Assembly (NCBI GenBank): GCA_965246925.1
Contig: OZ251994.1
Coordinates: 2,666,001 to 2,730,000, forward strand
Direction of reading: 5' to 3'
DNA: 64,000 nt
From: JANPPS01 sp965246925
GTDB lineage: Bacteria; Pseudomonadota; Alphaproteobacteria; Acetobacterales; Acetobacteraceae
In this document: positions 16,681-26,170 of the stretch, piece by piece
How the letters are laid out: each line of letters starts with the position of its first letter
Position numbering within the stretch: the first letter of the stretch is position 1
Notes under the pieces: model-generated
The model's database searches: none
The model's input: the letters and a program-made list of their open reading frames with translations, nothing else
Told to the model about the DNA's origin: nothing
Made by a program: the position numbers and the translations under genes

Positions 16681-17652
16681 ATGTCACGCTTCACCATTGC
16701 CGCCGCGCTCGCCCTCCTGTGCGGGGGTGCGGTGGCGCAGACGGCCAGCACGGCCACGCAGACCGTGGATACCATGAACAAGCTGTGGGGCCGCCACCCC
16801 GGCACCCGCGCCAATCACGCCAAGGGTGTCGTGGCCGAGGGCAGCTTCAAGCCGGCCGCGGACGCCGCCGCGCTCAGCAGCGCAGGCATCTTCGCCGGCG
16901 CCACTGTCCCGGTGCTGGTCCGCTTTTCCGACAGCACCGGCCTGCCAGCCCTGCCGGACGGGGATCCGAACGCCAACCCGCACGGCATGTCGATCCGGTT
17001 TCAGCAGACCGCGGCGGACTACGTGGACGTAGTCTCCAACTCCCTCAAATTCTTTCCCGTCGCCAATGGCGAGGAGTTTCTCGAACTGTTGCAAGCCGTG
17101 GGCGATAGCCCGGCGGATGCGCCTCATCCTAACAAGCTCGAACAGTTCATCGCCGCACATCCCTCCGTGCCCAAGGCGTTCGGCAGTACCAGCACGCCCA
17201 GTAGCTTTGCCCGCGAAGAGTATTTCGGCATCGACGCCTTCATCTTCAGCAACGCCAAGGGCGAGAAGCAGCCGTTCCGCTTCCAGTTCTTGCCGGTTGA
17301 GGGTGTGGACCATGTCAGCGCAGAGGCGGCGGGCAAGATGGTGCCGGACGGCCTGTTGACCGAATTGCCTGAGCACCTGGCCAAGGGTCCAGCCTCCTTC
17401 CGAGTCATGGCGCAGCTGGCCAACCCCGGTGATCAAACCAAGGATCCGAGCCAACCCTGGCCCGCCGACCGCCGCGTGGTGGAGCTCGGCACCATCACCC
17501 TGACCGGCCCGGTAGCGGACGAGGTAAAGGCGTCTCGAGACCTGCGCTTTCTGCCGAACCACTTGCAGCCCGGCATAGAAGTATCGGACGATCCGCTGAT
17601 CGACGCCCGGGTCCGCTCCTACGTCATCTCGTTCGGCCGCCGCGCGCAATAA
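16681..17652 (+). CDS. Periplasmic mini-catalase / catalase-related peroxidase (SrpA-like)
   Basis: 323 residues with an N-terminal signal peptide (TIAAALALLCGGAVAQ). The catalase core is recognisable: RANHAKGVVAEGSFKP with the distal His, VPVLVRFSDSTGLP, and DGDPNANPHGMSIRF. At about 320 residues it is the short SrpA-type catalase-like protein, which acts as a haem peroxidase in the periplasm on organic substrates or peroxides. AGGGGAGCCCAGG before ATG 16681 serves as ribosome binding site. A VOC-family gene follows after 10 bases and is probably co-transcribed. Confidence 0.87.
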   Translation: MSRFTIAAALALLCGGAVAQTASTATQTVDTMNKLWGRHPGTRANHAKGVVAEGSFKPAADAAALSSAGIFAGATVPVLVRFSDSTGLPALPDGDPNANPHGMSIRFQQTAADYVDVVSNSLKFFPVANGEEFLELLQAVGDSPADAPHPNKLEQFIAAHPSVPKAFGSTSTPSSFAREEYFGIDAFIFSNAKGEKQPFRFQFLPVEGVDHVSAEAAGKMVPDGLLTELPEHLAKGPASFRVMAQLANPGDQTKDPSQPWPADRRVVELGTITLTGPVADEVKASRDLRFLPNHLQPGIEVSDDPLIDARVRSYVISFGRRAQ

Positions 17653-17662
17653 AGGAGACAGC

Positions 17663-18046
17663 ATGTTCAGTCATATCATGATCGGCAGCAGCGATCTGGA
17701 CCGGTCGAAGACGTTCTACGACGCAACGCTCGGCGCCCTGGGCGGCAAGCCCGGGCGTACCGACGCCGTGGGCCGGCTGGTCTATGCGCACCGGGGCGGC
17801 CTGTTGCTGATCACCGAGCCGATCGACGGGCAGCCTGCTTGTGGAGCCAACGGGGGCACCGTCGGCTTTGCCGCCGAAAGCCCGGCCGAGGCCGACGCTT
17901 GGCACAAGGCCGGGGTCGAGCATGGCGGCACCCCGGTCGAGGACCCGCCTGGTGTGCGCCAGAGTGCCAACGGACCGCTGTATCTGGCCTATTTGCGCGA
18001 CCCCGACGGCAACAAGCTGTGCGCGCTGCACCGGGTGGCCGCCTAA
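17663..18046 (+). CDS. VOC-family (glyoxalase/bleomycin-resistance fold) protein
   Basis: 127 residues, one VOC module pair: MFSHIMIGSSDLDRSKTFYD opens the first beta-alpha-beta repeat, and YLAYLRDPDGNKLCALH closes the second with the usual metal-site Glu position occupied by Cys-Ala rather than E. The family includes dioxygenases, glyoxalases and resistance proteins; the substrate cannot be read. AAAGGAGA precedes the start at good spacing. Confidence 0.85.
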   Translation: MFSHIMIGSSDLDRSKTFYDATLGALGGKPGRTDAVGRLVYAHRGGLLLITEPIDGQPACGANGGTVGFAAESPAEADAWHKAGVEHGGTPVEDPPGVRQSANGPLYLAYLRDPDGNKLCALHRVAA

Positions 18047-18131
18047 ATCGTCAGGCCGGCTGAAGCAGCCCTCGACATTTTCACCGCAGCGCAGCATAGG
18101 TGGCGATCCCCTTGAAGGTCCGCCTGCACCG

Positions 18132-21100
18132 ATGCTGACGCCGTTCTCGTCCGAAGACCTTGGCCGCGTTTTCGATGCCCGCACCCTGACAAAGGGGCGT
18201 ACGCTGATCCTGATGTCGGAGGTGGTGGTCGCGCTCGAAGAGACGCAGGTCGCGATCACCATCAACCACTTAGACCAGGTCTTCAAGGCCAGCATGCAGC
18301 CGGCTTTGCTGCAGGATCGCGTGGTGTTCTTTAACGAATGCAGCTGTGGGCGGCTCGCATGCGAGCACGTGGCGGCCGGCGGGCTCGCGGCGCTGGAACG
18401 GCATCCGGAACTGCGCCGGGCCGGGCAGCAGAGTTTTCTGGAAACGATGCTGAAGCCGGAGGCGCCGGGCACTGAGCGGCAGGTGCTGATGTACGAACTG
18501 TCCCCGGCCGACCCGCCGGCCGCCTGCACGGTCACCTGCCTCAACCTCGGCGCCCGCACCGGCACCCGGACCATGACGACGCCCGCCGCCATCATCGCCG
18601 ACCGGACGCAGCCGGAGAGCGTGAAGCTGCTAGCGAAGATGCTGGGCAGCGGGGACGGAAGGGCGCTGATCGCCGTCGACGCCGTCGATAGCGTGCTGGG
18701 CCTGCTGGCCCGGCTGGGCAAGGCGCGCTGGCATGCGACGGGCAAGATCTTGAAGCTCGACGCGGACCGCACCTTCCAGGCCAACCGCCCGCCGGACCTG
18801 CCGCCCAAATCGGCGGTGATCCTGGGCGACAAGGGCCCCTGGTACGTGGACGCCGCCACCGGCTCCATCGGCCGGGTCCGCCTCCGCCAGGGGCCCGTCA
18901 CGGCGCGCCCCGCCCCGCCCCCGCCCCCGCCCCCCCCGCCTGTGGTCCGCCCCAGCGGTCCCGCGCCCAAGCGCCAGCTGCTCGCCAAGCAGCCGCACAA
19001 CCCGTATGGGAACGCCGCCTTCGCCAATAAGCCGGTGATGCGCCGGGTCGAACCCCTATCGGCCGACCCGGTCATTACCGAAACCCCCGTCACCCCCATC
19101 CTCCGCCTAAGCCGCGTCGAATGTCCGGACGAGGCCGGGCGCCTGGTGCCGACGGACGCGCTGGCGGTCGAGTTCGACTATGGCGGCACCGTCATCGGTT
19201 TTGATGACGAGCGGCAGTTCGTCAAAGCCGGGCCCGCCCAGATTTTCGTGCGGCGGGACCGCGCGGCCGAGGCGGAGGCCATGGAGCTGCTGCGGCCCGA
19301 GAGCTTCACCCAGATCCGCGTGGCCGACCCGCACCGCGTCAAGGGCCGCATCGTGCAGGTGTTCCGCGGCCGGGACGCCAGCGAGAAATGGCAGGGCTTC
19401 ATCTCGGACCGGGTGCCCGGCCTCATGGCGCTGGGCTGGCGCAACCTGATCGACAAGGATTTCGGCCCCCGCACCGTGCAGGTGGTGGGCGAGTATGACG
19501 TCCGCGTGTCGGACGCGCTCGGCCCGGTGGGGCTCGGCGTGGGGGCAGGGGCGTTCTCGCTCGATTTCGGGATCGAGATCGACGGCGAGCGCGTGCCGCT
19601 GCTGCCGATCCTGACCCGTCTCATGGAGCGGGGCGGCATGGATTCCGCCATGGTGGTGGATGGCGAGCTGATCACAAGCCTTGAGGATGGACGCCTGCTG
19701 AAGCTGCCGGCCGAGCGCATCCGCCGGCTGCTGACGGTCATGGCCGATTTGATCGAGGCGGCGCAGCGCACGCCCGATGGCGGCATGATCCTAAAACAGG
19801 GTGAGGCCGCGACCGTCCTCGACCTTGAGGACCTGCTGCCGACCCGCTGGGACAATGCCGGCGCGATCAGCGCCTATGCCGAGCGGTTCCGCAGCGTCGC
19901 CGACATCCCGCCCGTGCTGGTGCCTAGCAGCTTCAAGGCCGTGCTCCGCCCCTATCAGCAGCAAGGCGTGGACTGGCTGCAGCATTTGCGGGAGCATGAC
20001 CTTGGCGGCTTGCTCGCCGACGATATGGGCCTGGGCAAGACCGCGCAGACCATCGCGCATATTGTGATCGAACACGCCGACGGCCGCCTCGACCGCCCGG
20101 CGCTGATCGTCGTCCCCACCAGCCTGGTCGCGAACTGGGGCGCGGAGCTCGAGAAGTTCGCGCCGCACCTGAGCGTCGTGGTGCTGCACGGGCTCGACCG
20201 GCACGCCAAGCGCGGCGAGCTGGACGGCGTCAACGTCGTCATCACCACCTACACCGTCCTGTCCCGCGATATCGAGGAGATGCGGGGGCTCGAGTGGCAC
20301 ATCGTGGTGCTGGATGAGGCACAGGTCATCAAGAGCCCGGACGCGAAGGCGACGAAGGCCGTGTGCCGCCTGGACACCCGCCACCGCCTCTGCCTGTCCG
20401 GCACGCCGATCGAGAACAACCTGCAGGAGATCTGGTCCGAATTTGCCTTCCTGATGCCGGGCTTGCTGGGCGACCGGAAGGGCTTCGCCAAGCGCTTCCG
20501 TACCCCGATCGAGAAGAACGGCGACATGGTGCGCCGGGTGCAGCTGGTCCGGCGCATCCGCCCCTTCCTGCTGCGGCGCACGAAGTCCGAGGTCGCGACC
20601 GACCTGCCGCCCAAGCACACCATCATCCGCCGGGTCAATTTGGGGGCGGAGCAGCGGGCCTTATACGAGACCATCCGCGGCACGCTGCACGACACCGTGC
20701 GGGAGCAGATCGCCGGACTGTCCGCGGCGCAGGGCCGGATCGTCATGCTGGACGCGCTGCTGAAGCTGCGCCAGGTCTGCTGCGACCCCCGCCTGGTCAA
20801 GCTGCCCTCCGCCCGGCAAGTGGAGGAGAGCAGCAAGCTGGATGATCTCATGGAAATGGTCACCGAGATGCTGCCGGAGGGCCGGCGCATCCTGCTGTTC
20901 AGCCAGTTCACCTCCATGCTGGACTTGATCAAGCCCAGGCTGGACGCGGCCGGCCTCCGCTACGTGGAGCTGCGCGGCGACACGCGGGACCGGGCGGAGC
21001 CGGTGCGCTCGTTCGAGGCCGGCGAGGTGCCGCTATTCCTCATCAGCCTCAAGGCCGGCGGCCGCGGCCTGAACCTGGTTTCGGCCGACACGGTGATCCA

Positions 21101-21353
21101 CTACGACCCGTGGTGGAACCCGGCCGTGGAGGACCAAGCCTCCGACCGCGCCCACCGCATCGGCCAGACGAAGTCCGTGTTCGTCTATAAGCTGTTGGCC
21201 GCCGACACGGTCGAGGACCGCATCCTGGAATTGCAGCAACGCAAGGCCGACCTGGCGCGGATCGCGCTGAGCGAAGAGGGCGATTTGGCCGGGCTGGAGG
21301 TGGACGACCTGGAGTTCCTGTTCAGCGGCGAGAAGGACAAGATGGCGGCTTAA
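18132..21353 (+). CDS. SWIM-zinc-finger SNF2-family helicase/ATPase
   Basis: About 1073 residues. A SWIM finger CSCGRLACEH lies near residue 75, a long middle region with a poly-proline run (nine Pro near residue 265) follows, and the C-terminal 450 residues form a complete SNF2 motor: Walker A LADDMGLGKTAQTI, DEAQ box, LCLSGTPIENNLQEIWSEF, FSQFTSMLDLI, SLKAGGRGLNLVSADTVIHY and DRAHRIGQ. Bacterial members (RapA/HepA-like) remodel nucleic-acid complexes or recycle RNA polymerase. ATG 18132 is taken as start; the open frame extends upstream over the VOC gene. Pathway unknown. Confidence 0.9.
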   Translation: MLTPFSSEDLGRVFDARTLTKGRTLILMSEVVVALEETQVAITINHLDQVFKASMQPALLQDRVVFFNECSCGRLACEHVAAGGLAALERHPELRRAGQQSFLETMLKPEAPGTERQVLMYELSPADPPAACTVTCLNLGARTGTRTMTTPAAIIADRTQPESVKLLAKMLGSGDGRALIAVDAVDSVLGLLARLGKARWHATGKILKLDADRTFQANRPPDLPPKSAVILGDKGPWYVDAATGSIGRVRLRQGPVTARPAPPPPPPPPPVVRPSGPAPKRQLLAKQPHNPYGNAAFANKPVMRRVEPLSADPVITETPVTPILRLSRVECPDEAGRLVPTDALAVEFDYGGTVIGFDDERQFVKAGPAQIFVRRDRAAEAEAMELLRPESFTQIRVADPHRVKGRIVQVFRGRDASEKWQGFISDRVPGLMALGWRNLIDKDFGPRTVQVVGEYDVRVSDALGPVGLGVGAGAFSLDFGIEIDGERVPLLPILTRLMERGGMDSAMVVDGELITSLEDGRLLKLPAERIRRLLTVMADLIEAAQRTPDGGMILKQGEAATVLDLEDLLPTRWDNAGAISAYAERFRSVADIPPVLVPSSFKAVLRPYQQQGVDWLQHLREHDLGGLLADDMGLGKTAQTIAHIVIEHADGRLDRPALIVVPTSLVANWGAELEKFAPHLSVVVLHGLDRHAKRGELDGVNVVITTYTVLSRDIEEMRGLEWHIVVLDEAQVIKSPDAKATKAVCRLDTRHRLCLSGTPIENNLQEIWSEFAFLMPGLLGDRKGFAKRFRTPIEKNGDMVRRVQLVRRIRPFLLRRTKSEVATDLPPKHTIIRRVNLGAEQRALYETIRGTLHDTVREQIAGLSAAQGRIVMLDALLKLRQVCCDPRLVKLPSARQVEESSKLDDLMEMVTEMLPEGRRILLFSQFTSMLDLIKPRLDAAGLRYVELRGDTRDRAEPVRSFEAGEVPLFLISLKAGGRGLNLVSADTVIHYDPWWNPAVEDQASDRAHRIGQTKSVFVYKLLAADTVEDRILELQQRKADLARIALSEEGDLAGLEVDDLEFLFSGEKDKMAA

Positions 21354-21370
21354 CGCTTGCGCTGAATCCG

Positions 21371-22333
21371 TTACCTTCGACCGATCTCCTGTTTGCTCCG
21401 ACGGTTTACATAACCAGTGCTGACCACCCAGACGCCCATCAGCACCAAGGCACCGCCCAGAAACGCGTGCACTGGAACGGCCTCGCCGAGCAGGAACACC
21501 CCATACACCGTCGCGGCCAGAGGCAGCACATACTGCACGCTTGCGGCCTTCCCGACGGGTGCCAGCGCGACGAGTCTGAAATAGAGTACGATGGGCAACG
21601 CCGTCGCGACGGCAGCGAGGCCTGCGAATGCAAGCCAGCTTGCAGGCGGGATTGCCCAAGCGGCAAGCGGATGCGCGACCAGAGCGAGGCCCGTTGCAGG
21701 CGCCGTGGCAAAAATCTGTTGGCCAAGGGCGATCGCCGCGGGATCGGACGGCTTCGTGAGGCGCAGGTATATCGTGCTGGTGGCGTAGGAGAGCGCCGCG
21801 CCCAGCATGGCTGCGCCCCCGGCGGCGCTGACATGCCCACCCGCAATGTTCTCAGGCCCGACAAGGAGGAACACTCCGGCAAAGCCCAGAGGGAGGCCTG
21901 CGGCGCTCCAGCCTGCCAAGCGCTCGCCTGGCAGCAGGAAGTGCGCCAGCACGGCAACCATCAAGGGTGTGGATGCCTGGATCAGCGCGGCTGGTGCACT
22001 GTCGATTTCGGTCAGCGCGACGGCGGTGAGCACGTTAGGCACCAGGCCGTTCAGCATCCCCAGCACAGCCATATGCCGGATCGAGCGCCGGTCCAGCGGA
22101 AAATTTTGTCCATTGCAGGCGAACCACACGGCCAGGATGGCGCCAGTCATCAATCCGCGTAGCGCCGCGATTACGATAGGAGGCGTATCCGCGGCCGCAA
22201 TCACCTTCATGAAAGCAAAGCTAGTGCCCCACGTGGCGGCGATGATCAGGATGTACGCCCAAAGCGCATTGCGGCTCAGGCCAGCAACCGCTTCAACATT
22301 GTGACTTACCTCGACCCTTGGCGTGCTGGTCAT
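21371..22333 (-). CDS. EamA-family (DMT) membrane transporter
   Basis: About 320 residues with ten predicted helices in two EamA repeats: IIAATWGTSFAFMKVIAAAD opens repeat 1 and the second ends in PLAATVYGVFLLGEAVPVHAFLGGALVLMGV. Members export amino acids, metabolites or drugs. Start ATG 22333 lies inside the 3' end of the upstream araC-type gene (41-base overlap), so the regulator and transporter are co-expressed and the regulator may control it. Confidence 0.88.
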   Translation of the reverse strand: MTSTPRVEVSHNVEAVAGLSRNALWAYILIIAATWGTSFAFMKVIAAADTPPIVIAALRGLMTGAILAVWFACNGQNFPLDRRSIRHMAVLGMLNGLVPNVLTAVALTEIDSAPAALIQASTPLMVAVLAHFLLPGERLAGWSAAGLPLGFAGVFLLVGPENIAGGHVSAAGGAAMLGAALSYATSTIYLRLTKPSDPAAIALGQQIFATAPATGLALVAHPLAAWAIPPASWLAFAGLAAVATALPIVLYFRLVALAPVGKAASVQYVLPLAATVYGVFLLGEAVPVHAFLGGALVLMGVWVVSTGYVNRRSKQEIGRR

Positions 22334-23276
22334 TGACGGTCCCCGCGTTTTCGACGCGGGGATGTGGCCCGAGAGGTTCGTCTTGGTCTTGGACGATCCT
22401 GCGCTGCCTTCTGTACAACCCGGGCGGCAACCCGTGGTGGCGCACGAAGTGCCGGGATAGATCGCTCTGATCGTAGAAGCCGGAATGCGCAGCGACCGCC
22501 GCAAGCGGCAGGCTGGTGCCGGTCAGTAGCGCCCGGGCATGCCGGACGCGGCATTGAAGCGCAAACGCAGCCGGAGGTAACCCGAACAGCCGCCGGAAAG
22601 CGGTAATCAGGTGCGTCGATGAGAGCTCGGCCTCGGCGGCAAGGGTGGCAAGACCGAGCCGGCCGGGGTCTGTGCAATCGGCCTCGATCCGATCCCTGAC
22701 CCGATGCAGGGCACGGGCCGACGGCCGTGCCTGCGTCGCCGTTTGCGTAGAAGCGCGGCTTGCGAACCGCCGGACGGCTTGTTGCAATAAGATGTGGAGC
22801 GCTTCGCTTGCGGCGAGCGGGTCGTGGCCGGCTCGTTTGAGCGCGGTGAAAGCCGACGAAAACTGTTGAGTAAATTCCGTGTCCGCCGTGAGCGGCCTTC
22901 GAAAGGACGGTAAGGCTTCTGCGCCACGGCTCGCACCGGCCGCGGTCAAACCGGCCAGCAACGACGGAGCGACATACAGCATCCGGTGCTGCCAACCGTC
23001 ATCGCCGCCGGGCTCGCCGGTATGGATGCTTTCTGGATCGTGCAGCAACAGGTCACCAGGACCGGCCGCATGGTGTCCGCCTCTCGCAAAAAACGTCGTG
23101 CAACCGGCGGTGACGAGTCCGAACGCATAGAACTCGTGGCTATGCCGTGGAAAGGAGTGCCGCACGAACTCGGCCTCCAGCAGCTCCACGCCCCCCTCCA
23201 TGCCGTCGATTGCGGTGACGGGAGTGTATTGGACGGCGTGGAGGGTGGGCGGCCGATTAAAAACCGACGATAACAT
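22293..23276 (-). CDS. AraC-family transcriptional regulator
   Basis: 327 residues. The N-terminal cupin sensing domain begins VELLEAEFVRHSFPRHSHEFYAFG with a HxxxF/His pair and GPGDLLLHDPESIHTGEP. The C-terminal double helix-turn-helix contains LATLAAEAELSSTHLITAFRR and the family signature LAAVAAHSGFYDQSDLSRHF. It overlaps the porin gene by 20 bases at its start and the EamA gene by 41 at its end. A shorter start at ATG 23201 would remove the porin overlap. Confidence 0.9.
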   Translation of the reverse strand: MLSSVFNRPPTLHAVQYTPVTAIDGMEGGVELLEAEFVRHSFPRHSHEFYAFGLVTAGCTTFFARGGHHAAGPGDLLLHDPESIHTGEPGGDDGWQHRMLYVAPSLLAGLTAAGASRGAEALPSFRRPLTADTEFTQQFSSAFTALKRAGHDPLAASEALHILLQQAVRRFASRASTQTATQARPSARALHRVRDRIEADCTDPGRLGLATLAAEAELSSTHLITAFRRLFGLPPAAFALQCRVRHARALLTGTSLPLAAVAAHSGFYDQSDLSRHFVRHHGLPPGLYRRQRRIVQDQDEPLGPHPRVENAGTVNDQHAKGRGKSQC

Positions 23277-24555
23277 CCGCCGCCAAGGTGAACGCGCCCC
23301 GGTCCTTGTTGTCGTTGAACGGGTTGCTGTTGTTCAGCGCGCGGTCGTAGCGCACCTCCGGGCGGATCAGCACGGTGCTCAGCTGGCTCGGCATGCCGGC
23401 CGGCTTATACGTCAGGCCCGCCGTGAACTCGCTATACGTGGTGGGCTTGGTTGCGGTGAGAAACCGCGAGAACGTGCCGCGCTCGGCCGCCACGTAGTCA
23501 CGGTTGCTGACGGGGGTGCTGACGAAGAAGTTGCTGCTGTCCCGGAACACCTCCGCCCGGCCATTCAGCGTCAGCGTATCCGTCAGCGCATACGACGCAT
23601 AGCCGGTCAGCCCGTAAGCCTCGGCCTTGAAGCCATCCTCCCGCACGTAGTTCGCCTCCGCCGTGAGCGTCAATTTCTCCGTCGCCTTCCAGACGATCGA
23701 TGCGTCATTGTAGTAACGCAGCGCACTGTTGGCGAAGGGCGAGTTCAGCTTGCTGTCTTCCGGCCCGATATGCGTCAGCGCCAAGACGACCAGCTTGCCA
23801 TCGTTGAAAGTGAGTCCTACGCCCGCAATACCGCCCGGACGGTTGTTGTTGTCACCGGCGCCATAGGCCAGGAACGTATTGGTGCCGGTGTCGATCCCGC
23901 CATAGATGTCCAGCAGGTCGGACACATGCGCTGTCGCCAGCACACCGGTATGCTTATACGGCAGGCCGTAGTTGAAAATGTAGCTGTGCGAGTAGAACGT
24001 GTTCGTCTTGGGATCGATCAGCTCGACCCCCAACGGAGTCGGATAGATACCCGCCTTCACATCCAGCCCGTTGGCGAACACGCCCGGCAGGCGGACGGAA
24101 AGCGACGCCTCCGGAATATCGAGCTGGTTGCGGTCGTGGATCAGCTGATCGAACACGCCCAGCGTATGCGTGATCCGGCTGTCCGACCCATACGCGATCT
24201 GCAGCTTGAAGCCGTAATCATTCTCGGTCGCCTTCGGGTTCACGTCGCGGGAGATCGTGCCCAGCAGCTGGTTCAGGATCGGATGGTTGCTGTTATCGTT
24301 GAACAACTGGCCGAAATTGCGCCGGCTGCGCGGGCTCGACGTGTTCACGGTGATGCCGCCATCGGCCTGCAGGTGCAGGCTGATGCCGCTGGCCCACTCA
24401 CCGAAGTCTTTTGGCGCCACATACGGCGCCTCGGCCGGGGCCGCCGCCGGGTTGCCCGGCGTCCCCGTCTGTTCCGCCGGCGTCGCGAGCTGCGCATGGG
24501 CGGTCACCGCAAGTAGCACGGCCATGGTGGAGGCGGCGGGGATCGTCTTGTTCAT
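23257..24555 (-). CDS. Outer-membrane beta-barrel porin (BBP2/OmpL-like)
   Basis: 432 residues: signal peptide MNKTIPAASTMAVLLAVTAHAQ, a short Pro/Ala linker, then alternating amphipathic strands ending in a C-terminal Phe (TLAADVIVGF), the sorting signature of outer-membrane barrels. PEASLSVRLPGVFANGLDVKAG and GVELIDPKTNTFYSHSYIFNYG are typical of the putative beta-barrel porin-2 family. Likely a general diffusion or specific uptake channel. It leads the overlapping porin-araC-eamA set. Confidence 0.85.
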   Translation of the reverse strand: MNKTIPAASTMAVLLAVTAHAQLATPAEQTGTPGNPAAAPAEAPYVAPKDFGEWASGISLHLQADGGITVNTSSPRSRRNFGQLFNDNSNHPILNQLLGTISRDVNPKATENDYGFKLQIAYGSDSRITHTLGVFDQLIHDRNQLDIPEASLSVRLPGVFANGLDVKAGIYPTPLGVELIDPKTNTFYSHSYIFNYGLPYKHTGVLATAHVSDLLDIYGGIDTGTNTFLAYGAGDNNNRPGGIAGVGLTFNDGKLVVLALTHIGPEDSKLNSPFANSALRYYNDASIVWKATEKLTLTAEANYVREDGFKAEAYGLTGYASYALTDTLTLNGRAEVFRDSSNFFVSTPVSNRDYVAAERGTFSRFLTATKPTTYSEFTAGLTYKPAGMPSQLSTVLIRPEVRYDRALNNSNPFNDNKDRGAFTLAADVIVGF

Positions 24556-24645
24556 ACTTCAGCTGCTTTCCAAACGGGGCCAGAACGGCCGGCAAATACG
24601 CTGAGGACCATGCAACACGGGTGCCACGTGTCTGTCTAATGACTG

Positions 24646-24672
24646 CGCCCCCGGCCTGTCCGGCCGAGGGCG
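24646..24672 (-). terminator. Putative transcription-ending hairpin after glnA
   Basis: A stem of CGCCC-C-CGGCC with GGCCG-A-GGGCG around a five-base loop lies 24 bases beyond the glnA stop. There is no U-run on the leftward transcript, so termination would be weak or factor-assisted. Confidence 0.35.
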
Positions 24673-24696
24673 TTGCTTTGTGGCAACAGCGTTGCG

Positions 24697-26121
24697 TCAG
24701 GCCGAGTAATACATCTCGAACTCGACCGGGTGCGGCGTGTGTTCGAAACGATAGACCTCGGTCCACTTCAGCTCGATATAGCTCTCGATCTGCTCCTTGC
24801 TGAACACGTCCCCGGCCAGCAGGAACTCATGATCCGCCTCGAGGCACCCCAGCGCCTCCCGCAACGAGCCGCACACGGTCGGAATGCCCTTCAACTCCTC
24901 GGGCGGCAGGTCATAAAGATCCTTGTCCATCGGATCGCCCGGATGGATCTTGTTCTTGATCCCATCCAGCCCAGCCATCAGCAGCGCCGAATACGCCAGA
25001 TACGGGTTCGCCGTCGCGTCCGGGAACCGGATCTCCACCCGCTTGGCCTTCGGGCTCGTGGTGTAAGGAATGCGGCAGGACGCCGAGCGGTTGCGGGCGG
25101 AATACGCCAGCAGCACCGGCGCTTCGAACCCGGGGATCAGCCGCTTATAGCTGTTAGTGCTGGGGTTGGTAAAAGCATTGCAGGCTTTCGCGTGCTTGAT
25201 GATGCCGCCGATGAAGTGCAGGCACATTTCCGACAAGTCGGCGTAACCGTTGCCGGCGAACATCGGCTTGCCGTCTTTCCAGATCGACTGGTGCGTGTGC
25301 ATGCCGCTGCCGTTATCGCCATAGATCGGCTTGGGCATGAACGTCGCCGTCTTGCCGTAGCTATGCGCGACATTGTGCACGCAATACTTATAGATCTGCA
25401 TCTGGTCGGCCATCGTCAGCAGCGTGCCGAACTTGGTGCCCAGCTCATGCTGGCTCTGCGCCACCTCGTGGTGATGCTTCTCGATCGGCAGGCCCATCTC
25501 GCCCATGCTGCTCAGCATCTCGGCGCGCAGATCGCTCTCGCTATCCACGGGCGGCACTGGAAAATAGCCGCCCTTGACGCCCGGCCGGTGGCCCATGTTG
25601 CCCTCTGGATACTCCTTCATGTTGGCGCCGGGTCCCTCGATGCTTTCGGTTTGAAAGCTGGCGAAATTGGGCCCGGTCCCAAACTTCACGCTGTCGAAGA
25701 TGAAGAACTCGGCCTCCGCGCCAACCATAACCGTGTCGCCGATGCCTGAGGATTTCACATACGCCATGGCCTTCTTGGCGGTGCTGCGCGGGTCGCGGGC
25801 GTAAGGTTGGCCGGTGCTCGGCTCGTAAATGTCACAGAACAGGATCAGGCTCGGCTTGGCCGCGAACGGGTCCATCACCGCGGTTGTGGGGTCCGGCATC
25901 AGGATCATGTCGCTCTCATTGATCGCCTTCCAGCCCGCGATGCTGGAGCCGTCGAACATGATCCCGTCCCGGAACGCATCCTCGTCGATTGTCGAGACGT
26001 GCTGCGCCGTGTGCTGCCACTTGCCGCGCGGGTCCGTGAAGCGCAGATCGACATACTCGACCTGATGCTCCTGGAACATTTCCATCACGTGGGCTACGGT
26101 GCCCGGTTCAACATTTGCCAT
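24697..26121 (-). CDS. glnA: Glutamine synthetase type I (GSI-beta)
   Basis: About 474 residues. FDGSSIAGWKAINESDMILMPD, GAEAEFFIFDS and GSGMHTHQSIWKDGKP are ATP- and glutamate-binding signatures of GSI, and DKDLYDLPPEE carries the tyrosine that GlnE adenylylates. It makes glutamine from glutamate and ammonia in the cytoplasm. The open frame extends upstream to 26295 over glnB, but ATG 26121 is the conserved start. It follows glnB by 50 bases and shares its sigma-54 promoter. Confidence 0.97.
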   Translation of the reverse strand: MANVEPGTVAHVMEMFQEHQVEYVDLRFTDPRGKWQHTAQHVSTIDEDAFRDGIMFDGSSIAGWKAINESDMILMPDPTTAVMDPFAAKPSLILFCDIYEPSTGQPYARDPRSTAKKAMAYVKSSGIGDTVMVGAEAEFFIFDSVKFGTGPNFASFQTESIEGPGANMKEYPEGNMGHRPGVKGGYFPVPPVDSESDLRAEMLSSMGEMGLPIEKHHHEVAQSQHELGTKFGTLLTMADQMQIYKYCVHNVAHSYGKTATFMPKPIYGDNGSGMHTHQSIWKDGKPMFAGNGYADLSEMCLHFIGGIIKHAKACNAFTNPSTNSYKRLIPGFEAPVLLAYSARNRSASCRIPYTTSPKAKRVEIRFPDATANPYLAYSALLMAGLDGIKNKIHPGDPMDKDLYDLPPEELKGIPTVCGSLREALGCLEADHEFLLAGDVFSKEQIESYIELKWTEVYRFEHTPHPVEFEMYYSA

Positions 26122-26170
26122 GCCGTCTCTATCCTTGTCTTTCCAGCCGCCCGGTGCGGCTGGTTCTAGA

